This document shows, piece after piece, positions 40,195-47,968 of a stretch of DNA of 64,000 nucleotides. The translations under genes and the position numbers were made by a program. The notes beneath the pieces are model-generated. The model worked only from the letters and a program-made list of their open reading frames with translations. It did no database searches and had not been told where the DNA came from. The DNA lies in the NCBI RefSeq assembly GCF_017744555.1, contig NZ_JAGIBD010000002.1, positions 93,781 to 157,780 on the forward strand, written 5' to 3'. Origin of the DNA: Cellulomonas sp. Its GTDB lineage: Bacteria; Actinomycetota; Actinomycetes; Actinomycetales; Cellulomonadaceae. Position 1 is the first letter of the stretch. Each line of letters begins with the position of its first letter.

Positions 40195-40539
40195 CTAGTA
40201 CGTCGGCGCCTGGCTCGCGAGCACGACGGCGAAGACGATGAACAGGACGTAGCCGACCATCATCAGGCCGAAGTAGCACGCGCCGACGATGACGGCGATC
40301 CGGCCCCACTTCTTCGCGTCGGCCGCGGCCTGGAACGCCTCCTGGTGGCGCCCGGTGAACCAGAGGTCGGAGACCTTCGACACGGCGAGCAACGCCGGGA
40401 TCGCCACGGGCCAGAACACGAGCATCCCCGCGATGACCCAGCCGAGGTTCTTGTTCGGCGGCATCGGTGGGTAGAACTGCTGCGGCGGGACGGCAGGACC
40501 GTACGCCGGCTGCTGCGCGGCCTCGTCGGGGAGGGTCAT
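40195..40539 (-). CDS. CD225/dispanin-like membrane protein
   Basis: The 114-aa protein starts with a Pro/Gln-rich cytoplasmic part and has two helices (NLGWVIAGMLVFWPVAIPALL and IAVIVGACYFGLMMVGYVLFIVFA) with the conserved middle KVSDLWFTGRHQEAFQAAADAKKW. This is the CD225 (interferon-inducible transmembrane-like) pattern seen in many actinobacterial proteins. Function is unknown; membrane organisation is possible. It ends next to the MCP gene, whose stop is 2 bp away. Confidence 0.78.
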   Translation of the reverse strand: MTLPDEAAQQPAYGPAVPPQQFYPPMPPNKNLGWVIAGMLVFWPVAIPALLAVSKVSDLWFTGRHQEAFQAAADAKKWGRIAVIVGACYFGLMMVGYVLFIVFAVVLASQAPTY

Positions 40540-40649
40540 CGGGGTCCTTCACGTGGTGGCGGGTGACGGCGCGCGGACGGTCGTCGGGTGCCGTGGCCCG
40601 AACAGTACGGGCACTCCTCGTCACGCGGGCGCGAACGGGAGGCGACCGG

Positions 40650-41819
40650 TCAGATCCAGCGGCGGACCTTGAACACCCCGAACAGCCCGAGGCTCACCAC
40701 GGCCATCGCCCCGACCGCGAACAGGTACCCGAACCGCCAGTGCAGCTCCGGCATCGCGTCGAAGTTCATGCCGTACACGGTCCCGACGAGCGTCGGCGCG
40801 AACAGGATGGCCGCCCACGCGGAGATCTTCTTGACCTCCTCGTTCTGGGCGTTGCTCGTCTCCGTCAGGACGCGCATCTCCTCGTTCTGCCGCTGCGCGA
40901 CGAGCGTCGAGTTCACCGTGAGGATGTCGCGCAGCGCCGCCCGCTGACCCTCGGCACGCTCGACGGCCTCAGTCACATGGTCGGCGACGTCGCGCAGGTA
41001 CCGCTGGAGCTCGGTGTGCACGCCGTACTTGTCGAACCCGACGGCGAGCGCCGCGAGGATGTGCTGCAGGGGCCGGGCGCTGCGCAGGAACTCGACGACC
41101 TCACGGGACAGCTCGTAGATGCGCCGCGACACCTCGAGCCCACCCCCGAACACGTCGGACTCGATCTCGTCGACGTCGTTCTCCAGGCCCGCGATGACGG
41201 GCACGTACGCGTCGACGACCGCGTCGAGGATCGCGTAGAGCACCGCCTCGGGTCCGCGCTCCAGCATCTCCGGCTCGGACTCGAGCCGGCGCCGCACCGC
41301 CGCCAGGTCCGGCGAGGCACCGTGCCGCACGGTGACGACGAAGTCCTTGCCGACGAACACGTGCAGCTCGCCGAACTCGACCTCCTCGACGTCGTCCAGG
41401 TAGCGCGCCGGACGCAGGACGACGAACAGCGTGTCCCCGTAGCGCTCCAGCTTGGGGCGCTGGTGCGCGACGATCGCGTCCTCGATCGCGAGGTCGTGCA
41501 GGTCGAACTCCGCGGCGAGCCGGGCGAGCTCGGACGGCTCGGGACGCTCGAGCCCGATCCACGCCATCGTCCCGGGCTTCGCCCGCAGGGCACGGACGGT
41601 CTCGTCGAGCTGGTCGAACACCGCGACACGCCGACCGTGCCGGTACGTCGCGGCGGCGACGAGGCTCGACCGGGCGTCGGGCGTGGCCGGCGTCGCGGCG
41701 GCCGGGGCGGGCTGCGCCGCGTCGTCGTGCGGACGACGCGCGAGCGCCGCCAGCGGGCCGAGGACGGTGGCACGCACGGACGTGCGGGCCGACGGGCGTG
41801 CGGGGGTGCGGGTGGTCAT
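40650..41819 (-). CDS. corA: CorA-family Mg2+ transporter
   Basis: The 389-aa protein has a large cytoplasmic N-terminal domain (about 60-325), a long stalk helix and two C-terminal transmembrane helices. The selectivity motif GMN is in VGTVYGMNFDAMPELHW. Its N-terminal 60 residues are a disordered Arg/Pro/Ala extension. GGAG five bases before the ATG at 41819 supports the start over 41837. A 17-codon leader with a strong ribosome site lies 76 bp upstream, so Mg2+-dependent control is likely. Confidence 0.92.
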   Translation of the reverse strand: MTTRTPARPSARTSVRATVLGPLAALARRPHDDAAQPAPAAATPATPDARSSLVAAATYRHGRRVAVFDQLDETVRALRAKPGTMAWIGLERPEPSELARLAAEFDLHDLAIEDAIVAHQRPKLERYGDTLFVVLRPARYLDDVEEVEFGELHVFVGKDFVVTVRHGASPDLAAVRRRLESEPEMLERGPEAVLYAILDAVVDAYVPVIAGLENDVDEIESDVFGGGLEVSRRIYELSREVVEFLRSARPLQHILAALAVGFDKYGVHTELQRYLRDVADHVTEAVERAEGQRAALRDILTVNSTLVAQRQNEEMRVLTETSNAQNEEVKKISAWAAILFAPTLVGTVYGMNFDAMPELHWRFGYLFAVGAMAVVSLGLFGVFKVRRWI

Positions 41820-41895
41820 GGGTGCTCCAGCGGTCATGTCGGGACCGCCCGAGCACACCGCTGCGGGCACTCGTGGTGCCGGACGGGTCGGGCGG

Positions 41896-41949
41896 TCAGC
41901 CGTCGAGGGGACGGGGCGGCTGACTACTGGGAGGTTCGCTGCGAGTCAT
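41896..41949 (-). CDS. Leader peptide upstream of corA (17 aa)
   Basis: MTRSEPPSSQPPRPLDG, with GGAGGAGG six bases before the ATG, the strongest ribosome site in this region. It is Pro-rich with acidic/Pro stretches (EPP, RPLDG), like E. coli mgtL and Salmonella corL, where Mg2+ or Pro levels govern ribosome progress and read-through into a Mg2+ transporter gene. It ends 76 nt before corA. Too short for ordinary gene calling. Confidence 0.6.
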   Translation of the reverse strand: MTRSEPPSSQPPRPLDG

Positions 41950-42060
41950 GCGACACCTCCTCCGACCGGCGGCGCTGGCCGCACTGAGGACGCCGGTCCT
42001 CCCGGCGCCGGGGACACGGTACTCCTCGACGGTGGTCGGACGGACAGCCTGAGCGAGACG

Positions 42061-42531
42061 TCAGTCCGAGACCTGGAGCCCCGAGATCGGCGTGCCGGGC
42101 GGGAGGTCCTTGACCTGCTGGTGGATCTGCCCGCCGAGGGCGAGCGAGACGACGAAGTCGACGAGCTCGAGATTCTCGACCGTGAGCTCGCCTCCCAGGA
42201 CGGGAGGAACCGTGAAGCCGAGCACCTGGTTGCCCGTCGGGTTGAGGCCCGCCTCGGAGGCCGCGACGACGAGGCCGGCCATGAGGTAGCGGTCCTGGCC
42301 GTCCGGAGTGTTGAGCGCTGCCTGGAGCTCGGCGCCGCTGGCCCACGAGACCGTCAATGAGCCCTCGACGGTGTCGAGGAACCAGAACTGGCCGTCCGGT
42401 CCCTCGAGGAAGACGTCACCGAACGCTGTGGCGAGCCGGGGCGTCAGAGCCCCGCCGGCCTCGCCCAGCCACGCCCACGACTCGAGGGCACGCGCGTAGT
42501 CGTCGGGCGCGAATCGACGGATCAGGTCCAC
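42061..42531 (-). CDS. DUF1851 / T6SS-immunity-like (Tdi1) protein
   Basis: The 156-aa protein resembles the DUF1851 family: WAWLGEAGGALTPRLATAFGDVFLEGPDGQFWFLDTVEGSLT, PPVLGGELTVENLELVDFVVSLALGGQIHQQVKDLPPGTPI. Some members neutralise secreted ADP-ribosyltransferase or NADase toxins of type VI systems, but no such toxin or secretion gene is here, so it may be an orphan immunity gene. The GTG at 42531 is the only good start. Upstream of it is the tRNA-Arg terminator. Confidence 0.75.
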   Translation of the reverse strand: MDLIRRFAPDDYARALESWAWLGEAGGALTPRLATAFGDVFLEGPDGQFWFLDTVEGSLTVSWASGAELQAALNTPDGQDRYLMAGLVVAASEAGLNPTGNQVLGFTVPPVLGGELTVENLELVDFVVSLALGGQIHQQVKDLPPGTPISGLQVSD

Positions 42532-42575
42532 GGACGCACGCTAGCGCCGGCTGGGCGTTCCCGTGCGGGAAACAA

Positions 42576-42608
42576 CAAGGCCCCGGAACCTGTGAGTCCG
42601 GGGCCTTG
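42576..42608 (-). terminator. Intrinsic terminator of tRNA-Arg
   Basis: Perfect 12-bp stem CAAGGCCCCGGA / TCCGGGGCCTTG with a 9-nt loop; on the minus strand it is followed by TTGTTGTTT, a true T-rich tail. Confidence 0.9.
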
Positions 42609-42619
42609 TCAATGTGATG

Positions 42620-42692
42620 TGCGCCCGAAGGGACTCGAACCCCCAACCTTCTGATCCGTAGTCAGATGCTCTATCCATTGAGCTACGGGCGC
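42620..42692 (-). tRNA. tRNA-Arg (anticodon ACG)
   Basis: A 73-nt cloverleaf: acceptor GCGCCCG pairs with CGGGCGC, anticodon stem TCTGA/TCAGA with loop CTACGGA, TTCGAGT T-loop and discriminator A. A34 would become inosine and read CGU, CGC and CGA. Confidence 0.95.
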
Positions 42693-42800
42693 ATGGCCCT
42701 CTGCGGGCCGCGTAAGACGATACAGGTCACGGGCCCCCGGCCCAAACCGGATAGGGGTGACCCTGCCCACGTCGCCGCAGCCCCTGGCAGGATCGCGCGC

Positions 42801-44030
42801 ATGACGGCACCCGCGACAGAAGGTCGGCTCGGCACGGGCGGCGGCCGGTGGGGCATGCGGGCCGACGTCCTGCGGCACGGCGGCGGGCACGACTCGAGCC
42901 GCGTCGGGTTCGTCGAGCTGTTCTTCGACCTGGTGTTCGTGTTCGCGGTGACCCAGCTGTCGCACAGCCTCATCGCGCACCCGGACGTCGAGCACCTGCT
43001 CCAGGTACTGGTGCTGGCGTGGGCGGTCTGGTGGTTGTGGATCGACACCACGTGGGTGACGAACTGGCTGGACCCGGACCGGCTGCCGGTGCGGGCGATG
43101 CTCATCGTGCTCATGCTGCTGGGGCTCGTGATGTCGAGCGCGATCCCGGAGGCGTTCGGCGACAAGGCGCTGCTGTTCGCGGTGCCGTACGTCGTCATCC
43201 AGGTCGGGCGGACGGCGTTCACCACGTGGGCGATGGGCCGGCACTGGCCGGACAACGCGACGAACTTCGTGCGGATCACCATCTGGGTGTCCGTGTCCGG
43301 GGCGTTCTGGGTCGCGGGTGCGCTGCTCGACGACGCACGGATGACGCTGTGGGTCGTGGCGGCGCTCATCGACGTCGTCGGGCCGCGCGCGCTGTTCTGG
43401 GTGCCGGGCATGGGCCCGACGAACCCGAACACGTGGGAGGTCCGCAGCCAGCACATGGCCGAGCGGGTGTCCCTGTTCATCATCATCAGCCTGGGCGAGT
43501 CGATCATCGTCACCGGCTCCGCGTTCTCCGAGCTCGAGGTCGACGCGGTCACGGTCGTCGCGTTCCTCGCGGCGTTCGTCAGCACGGTGCTCATGTGGCT
43601 GCTGTTCTTCGACCGTTCCGAGCAGAAGGCCGCGGCGTACTTCGCCGCGCAGGACCAGCCCGGGATGGTCGCGCAGACGGCCTACACGTACGTGCCGTTC
43701 CTGCTGGTCACGGGCATCATCCTGACGGCCGTGGCCGACGAGCTCGTCCTCCTCCACCCGGGTGGGCACGAGGGTGCGACAGACGCGTGGACCGCGTGGA
43801 TCATGTGCGGCGCGGCGGCCGTCTACCTGCTGGGCAACGCGCTCTTCCGACGAGCGACCGGGGGCCGGTGGTCGGCGTGGCACCTCGGCGGCGTCGTCGT
43901 CGCGCTCGGCCTGGCGCTGCTCCGGGGGGCCGTCACGCCGCTCACGCTGAGCTGGCTGACCAACGCGGTGCTGCTCGCCGTGCTCGTGGGGGACGTCGTC
44001 CGGGCCCGGCGGGCCGCGGCGTCCGTCTGA
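42801..44030 (+). CDS. Low-temperature-requirement A (LtrA) family membrane protein
   Basis: The 409-aa protein has about eleven helices and the LtrA hallmark RVGFVELFFDLVFVFAVTQLSH near the N-terminus, then ERVSLFIIISLGESIIVTG, both well conserved. LtrA was found in Listeria as needed for growth in cold; function is unknown, transport is suspected. The ATG at 42801 follows CAGGAT by seven bases, a near match to the leaderless layout. A long terminator follows. Confidence 0.85.
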   Translation: MTAPATEGRLGTGGGRWGMRADVLRHGGGHDSSRVGFVELFFDLVFVFAVTQLSHSLIAHPDVEHLLQVLVLAWAVWWLWIDTTWVTNWLDPDRLPVRAMLIVLMLLGLVMSSAIPEAFGDKALLFAVPYVVIQVGRTAFTTWAMGRHWPDNATNFVRITIWVSVSGAFWVAGALLDDARMTLWVVAALIDVVGPRALFWVPGMGPTNPNTWEVRSQHMAERVSLFIIISLGESIIVTGSAFSELEVDAVTVVAFLAAFVSTVLMWLLFFDRSEQKAAAYFAAQDQPGMVAQTAYTYVPFLLVTGIILTAVADELVLLHPGGHEGATDAWTAWIMCGAAAVYLLGNALFRRATGGRWSAWHLGGVVVALGLALLRGAVTPLTLSWLTNAVLLAVLVGDVVRARRAAASV

Positions 44031-44037
44031 CCTCACG

Positions 44038-44072
44038 ACGAAGGCCCGGTCCGTCGTGGACCGGGCCTTCGT
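44038..44072. terminator. Bidirectional terminator between ltrA-like gene and tRNA-Ser
   Basis: Perfect 15-bp stem (ACGAAGGCCCGGTCC with its complement), 5-nt loop, 8 bp from the LtrA stop and 5 bp from the tRNA 3' end. Confidence 0.85.
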
Positions 44073-44076
44073 GAAG

Positions 44077-44165
44077 CGGAGACGGTGGGATTTGAACCCA
44101 CGGAAGGGTTGCCCCTTCACGACCTTAGCAGGGTCGCGCACTAGACCTGGCTATGCGACGTCTCC
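44077..44165 (-). tRNA. tRNA-Ser (anticodon GCT)
   Basis: An 89-nt type II tRNA: acceptor GGAGACG/CGTCTCC, discriminator G, anticodon stem CGACC/GGTCG with loop CTGCTAA, long variable arm GAAGGGGCAACCCTTC, T-loop GGTTCAAATCC. Confidence 0.95.
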
Positions 44166-44216
44166 AGGACGTGGGACAGGGTACCCGGGCCCGGCGCCCT
44201 GCACCAAAGCCGTCCG

Positions 44217-45497
44217 TCAGCGGTCGAACGCCCAGGTCCGGTCGGTGAGCATCCGGGCGACGGCGAGGCCGATGGACAGCGCGACGACGACCAGCGCGGC
44301 CTGCACCGTGTACGACAGCGCGAGGATCGTGGCGCCGTCGGCGAGGTGGAACACGGCCCGGTAGGCCGTCGCGCCGGGGACCATGATGACGACGGCCGGC
44401 ACGGAGATCGTCACGCGCGGCACGTGGATCCGCGGGGCGGCGTAGGCCGCGAGCACCCCGACGACGAGCGCCGCCATGGCCGCCGCGCTCTGCGCCGCGA
44501 ACCCGGCGGCGATGAGCTCGAGCCGTCCGACGTTCGCGAGCATCCCGACGGTCGCAGCGAGCAGCGCCATCCGCCACGGGCTGTTGAACATGAGGGCGAA
44601 CCCGAGCACGCCGAGGAAGCTCGCGGCGAACCGCAGCACGAGCAGCACCCCGGGGTCGAGGTCGAGCGGCGTCGCGGGGTCGGGCGCGAGGCCGACGATG
44701 CTCGACACCGCCCACAACGACAGCGCCGCGGACACCAGGATCATGAGCGCGTACACCAGGCGGGTCAGCCCCGCGGAGAAGTCCAGACGGGCGAGATCGA
44801 GCGCTGCGGTGACGAGCGCGAAGCCCGGGATGAGGAACAGCACGGCCGAGACGTAGCCGGCCTGGTGACGACCCTCGATCGCACCGGCGGCCTGCAAGAG
44901 CTCGACGAGCCCGAGGTACGTGAATGCCGCGACGGCCGCCGCGAGCATCGTCACGCCGAACTGGTTGTACCCACGGTGCAGCATCGCGCGGCGGACCAGC
45001 TGGCCGAGCGCGGCACCGACGAACACCGTGCCGATCTCGACGGGCCCGCCGTTGTTGAGGAACGCGAACGCCGCGCACGCCATCCCCGACCAGATCGCGT
45101 TCACGAGGGCCGGGTACAGCGGCGGCTTGGCGGCGATGCGGTCGAGCTCGGCCGTCGCGCGCTCGACGGTGATCTCCTCGCCCGTGGTCCTCGCGTCGCG
45201 CTCCAGGTCGCTGACGAGGATCTCGAGGTCGGCGAGGCGGTCGGCGTTGACGCCCACGCGGCGGACCTCCGACACCTCCGTGCGGAAGCTGCGGCCGCGG
45301 TGCGACGTCGTCGTGATCTCCGTCAGCGTCACCTGTGCCTCGTGGCGGTCGACGCCCAGCGCGTGAGCCATGCGGGCCATCGAGGCCTTCACGCGGTAGG
45401 AGCCGGTGCCGGCGGACAGGCTGAGCCGCCCTACCCGCAGCGCGACGCCGGAGCGTCGGATCAGCTCGAGCTCGTCGTCCGTGGGCGCGGTGGGCAC
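44217..45497 (-). CDS. Threonine/serine exporter ThrE family protein
   Basis: The 426-aa protein has a soluble N-terminal half (1-150, LSLSAGTGSYRVKASMARMAHALGV, typical DUF1212) and about ten helices, covering both DUF1212 and DUF3815 modules as in Corynebacterium ThrE. It probably exports small amino acids. The GTG at 45497 follows CATGAT by six bases, close to the leaderless pattern. An 8-bp inverted repeat lies just upstream. Confidence 0.85.
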   Translation of the reverse strand: MPTAPTDDELELIRRSGVALRVGRLSLSAGTGSYRVKASMARMAHALGVDRHEAQVTLTEITTTSHRGRSFRTEVSEVRRVGVNADRLADLEILVSDLERDARTTGEEITVERATAELDRIAAKPPLYPALVNAIWSGMACAAFAFLNNGGPVEIGTVFVGAALGQLVRRAMLHRGYNQFGVTMLAAAVAAFTYLGLVELLQAAGAIEGRHQAGYVSAVLFLIPGFALVTAALDLARLDFSAGLTRLVYALMILVSAALSLWAVSSIVGLAPDPATPLDLDPGVLLVLRFAASFLGVLGFALMFNSPWRMALLAATVGMLANVGRLELIAAGFAAQSAAAMAALVVGVLAAYAAPRIHVPRVTISVPAVVIMVPGATAYRAVFHLADGATILALSYTVQAALVVVALSIGLAVARMLTDRTWAFDR

Positions 45498-45520
45498 CCG
45501 CCCATCATGGCGGCGACCGG

Positions 45521-45541
45521 CCCTGGTCGGCAGGACCAGGG
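45521..45541. promoter_or_regulatory. Inverted repeat upstream of the ThrE-like gene
   Basis: CCCTGGTC and GACCAGGG with a 5-nt gap, 24 bp before the start codon; possible operator. Confidence 0.4.
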
Positions 45542-45763
45542 ACCTCGTGCCGGAGGCGAACACCTGAGAACCGCCTGAGAGTCCCCTGTCCGCTGCGGGC
45601 GAATCTCCCTTGACCCTCCGTCTCGCGCGCTGGTGTGCTGACCAGCGGCAACCCTGCGACCCGGGGATGTCAGAGGGCGCCGCTAGCGTGCGGCTTGCAT
45701 CCCCACACCTCATCCGGCGACGACGCCGATCCCTACCTTTCCTGCGCCTCCAGGGAGCCTGCT

Positions 45764-47302
45764 GTGACCGACCCTGCCCTCACGACCGACGCGCCTCGCG
45801 ACGCGTCCGAGTCCCCCGCACCCGACCCGCGACGCTGGCTGATCCTCGCCGTCATCGCCATCTCGCAGCTCATGCTCATCATCGACGCGTCGATCATGAA
45901 CATCGCGCTGCCGTCCGCCGCCGCGGACCTCGACATCGCGCCTGCCGACATCCAGTGGGCCGTGACCGCCTACACGCTCGCGTTCGGCGGCCTGCTGCTG
46001 CTCGGCGGGCGCATCGCCGACTACGTCGGCCGCAAGCGCGCGCTCCTCATCGGGCTCCTCGGGTTCGCGGTCGCGTCCGCGCTCGGCGGCGCCGCGCAGA
46101 GCGAGGCGCTGCTGTTCGCGGCCCGTGCGCTGCAGGGCGCCTTCGGCGCGCTCCTCGCACCCGCGGCTCTCGCGCTCATCACCGTGACGTTCACCGAGGG
46201 ACGCGAGCGCGCCAAGGCGTTCGGCGTGTTCGGTGCCATCTCCGGCGGTGGTGCCGCAATCGGCTTGCTGGCCGGTGGTGCGCTCACCGAGTACCTCGGC
46301 TGGCGCTGGTGCCTGTTCGTGAACCTGCCGATCGCGATCTTCGCGGCGATCGCCGGCGCGCGGATCCTCAAGGAGTCGAAGGCCCACGGCGACACCCGGT
46401 TCGACATCCCCGGCGCGATCCTCGCGTCGTCCGGGCTCGTCGCGCTCGTCTACGCGTTCACGGAGGCCGCCAAGCAGACCACCGGCGAGGACGGGCTCCC
46501 GCAGGCCGTCGGCTGGACCGACCCGCTCGTCGTCGGGCTGCTCGCGTTCGCCGCGGTCGCACTCGTGTCGTTCGTGCTGCTCGAGCGTCGCGTCGCGAAC
46601 CCGCTGCTGCCGCTGCGCATCGCGCTCGATCGCAACCGGGGCGGCTCCTACCTGGTGTTCTTCCTGGTCGGCGCCGGGCTGTTCTCGATGTTCCTGTTCA
46701 TGACGCTGTACTTCCAGTACGTGCTCGGGTACGAGCCCATGAAGGCCGGGTTCGCGTTCCTGCCGTTCAGCGTCGGGATCATCCTCATGGCCGGCGTCGT
46801 CGCGCAGCTGCTGCCGCGCGTCGGGCCCAAGCCGCTCATGCTCGTCGGGCTCGCGCTCGCCACCACGGGTCTGCTGCTCCTGCTGCGCACGTCGCCGACG
46901 TCCTCGTACGCGACCTCGGTGCTGCCCGGCCTCATCGTCATGAGCGTCGGCATGAGCATGGTGTTCATCCCCGCGTCGAGCACCGCGCTGTACGGGGTCG
47001 GCGGGCACGACGCCGGCATCGCCTCCGCGCTGCTCAACACGTCGCAGCAGGTCGGCGGGTCGCTCGGGCTCGCGCTGCTCAACACGTTCGCCATCACCGC
47101 GACGACCAACAAGATGGCCGACCTCGCGGCGTCCGGGCAGGACGTCACCCAGCCGGCCGTCGCCGCGCAGGCGCAGGTCGCCGGGTACCACGTCGCCTTC
47201 CTCGGCGGCGGGGTGCTGCTCGCGCTCGCGTTCCTCGTGGCGCTCGCCCTGATCTCCGCGAACAAGGCCGACCTGCCTCGTGAGGCGGCCGTCGCGGCCT
47301 GA
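45764..47302 (+). CDS. MFS drug exporter, DHA2 (EmrB/QacA) family
   Basis: The 512-aa inner-membrane protein has 14 helices. Family motifs are seen: IDASIMNIALPSAAADL in helix 1, GGRIADYVGRKRALLIG (motif A), ARALQGAFGALLAPAALALI, GVFGAISGGGAAIGLLAGGAL (motif C). It likely uses proton antiport to export drugs or dyes. The GTG at 45764 follows GGGAG by seven bases. No regulator gene is adjacent. A strong terminator follows. Confidence 0.92.
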   Translation: MTDPALTTDAPRDASESPAPDPRRWLILAVIAISQLMLIIDASIMNIALPSAAADLDIAPADIQWAVTAYTLAFGGLLLLGGRIADYVGRKRALLIGLLGFAVASALGGAAQSEALLFAARALQGAFGALLAPAALALITVTFTEGRERAKAFGVFGAISGGGAAIGLLAGGALTEYLGWRWCLFVNLPIAIFAAIAGARILKESKAHGDTRFDIPGAILASSGLVALVYAFTEAAKQTTGEDGLPQAVGWTDPLVVGLLAFAAVALVSFVLLERRVANPLLPLRIALDRNRGGSYLVFFLVGAGLFSMFLFMTLYFQYVLGYEPMKAGFAFLPFSVGIILMAGVVAQLLPRVGPKPLMLVGLALATTGLLLLLRTSPTSSYATSVLPGLIVMSVGMSMVFIPASSTALYGVGGHDAGIASALLNTSQQVGGSLGLALLNTFAITATTNKMADLAASGQDVTQPAVAAQAQVAGYHVAFLGGGVLLALAFLVALALISANKADLPREAAVAA

Positions 47303-47307
47303 CGTCG

Positions 47308-47349
47308 GTCAGGGGGTGCCCGTGCTGGAGGGGCCGGGCACCCCCTGAC
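47308..47349. terminator. Terminator after the MFS gene
   Basis: Perfect 15-bp stem GTCAGGGGGTGCCCG / CGGGCACCCCCTGAC with a 12-nt loop, 6 bp after the stop; also serves the convergent YdeI gene. Confidence 0.85.
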
Positions 47350-47368
47350 GGACCCGGTCTGGTCGCCG

Positions 47369-47950
47369 TCATTGGACGGCGCGCTTGCCCTCCTGGGCCA
47401 GGCGGGCCGTCTGCTCCAGGCGGGCGGCCCGGGTCTCGGGGCGCTTCGCCTGGACGATCCAGACGAGGATCATGCGGCGCGCCGACTTCGGGAACGCGTC
47501 GTACTGCTCGCGGGAGCCCGGATAGCGGTCGAACGCGGCCGCCAGGTCGTCCGGGACGACGAGGTTCTCGACGTCGTCGAGCAGCGTCCACGAGCCGTCC
47601 GCTTTCGCGGCATCGATGACGGCTCTTCCCGCGGCGGTCATCCGACCGTCGGCCTCCAGGCGGAGGATGCGCTCCTTGTTCGTCCGCGCCCATCCGCTGC
47701 CCGGCTTCCGGCGGGTGAACCAGAGCATCCCGCGCTCGTCGTCGAGCGACCGGTTCGTCGAGTCGATCCAGCCGAAGCAGAGCGCCTCCTCGACGGCCCG
47801 CTCGTACGGGACCGACGGCCGGCCCGTCGCCGACTTCCACGACACCAGCCAGACGCTCGGGGTGTCCGCGTGGTGCGCCTCCAGCCAGGCCCGCCACTCC
47901 TCGACCGTCTCGGCGTGCACCCGAGGTGCGTCGTCACGGGTTCCGGCCAT
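47369..47950 (-). CDS. YdeI/OmpD-associated family protein
   Basis: The 193-aa soluble protein has the YdeI pattern: WLEAHHADTPSVWLVSWK, PYERAVEEALCFGWIDSTNRSLDDERGMLWFTRRKPGSGW, then PDDLAAAFDRYPGSREQYDAFPKSARRMILVWIVQAKRPETRAARL. Bacillus YdeI protects against antimicrobial peptides; mechanism is unknown. AAGGAG lies before the ATG at 47950. It follows the Lys-repeat gene by 18 bp, so the two may be co-transcribed. Confidence 0.85.
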   Translation of the reverse strand: MAGTRDDAPRVHAETVEEWRAWLEAHHADTPSVWLVSWKSATGRPSVPYERAVEEALCFGWIDSTNRSLDDERGMLWFTRRKPGSGWARTNKERILRLEADGRMTAAGRAVIDAAKADGSWTLLDDVENLVVPDDLAAAFDRYPGSREQYDAFPKSARRMILVWIVQAKRPETRAARLEQTARLAQEGKRAVQ

Positions 47951-47968
47951 GGGGCTCCTTCGTCGGGG

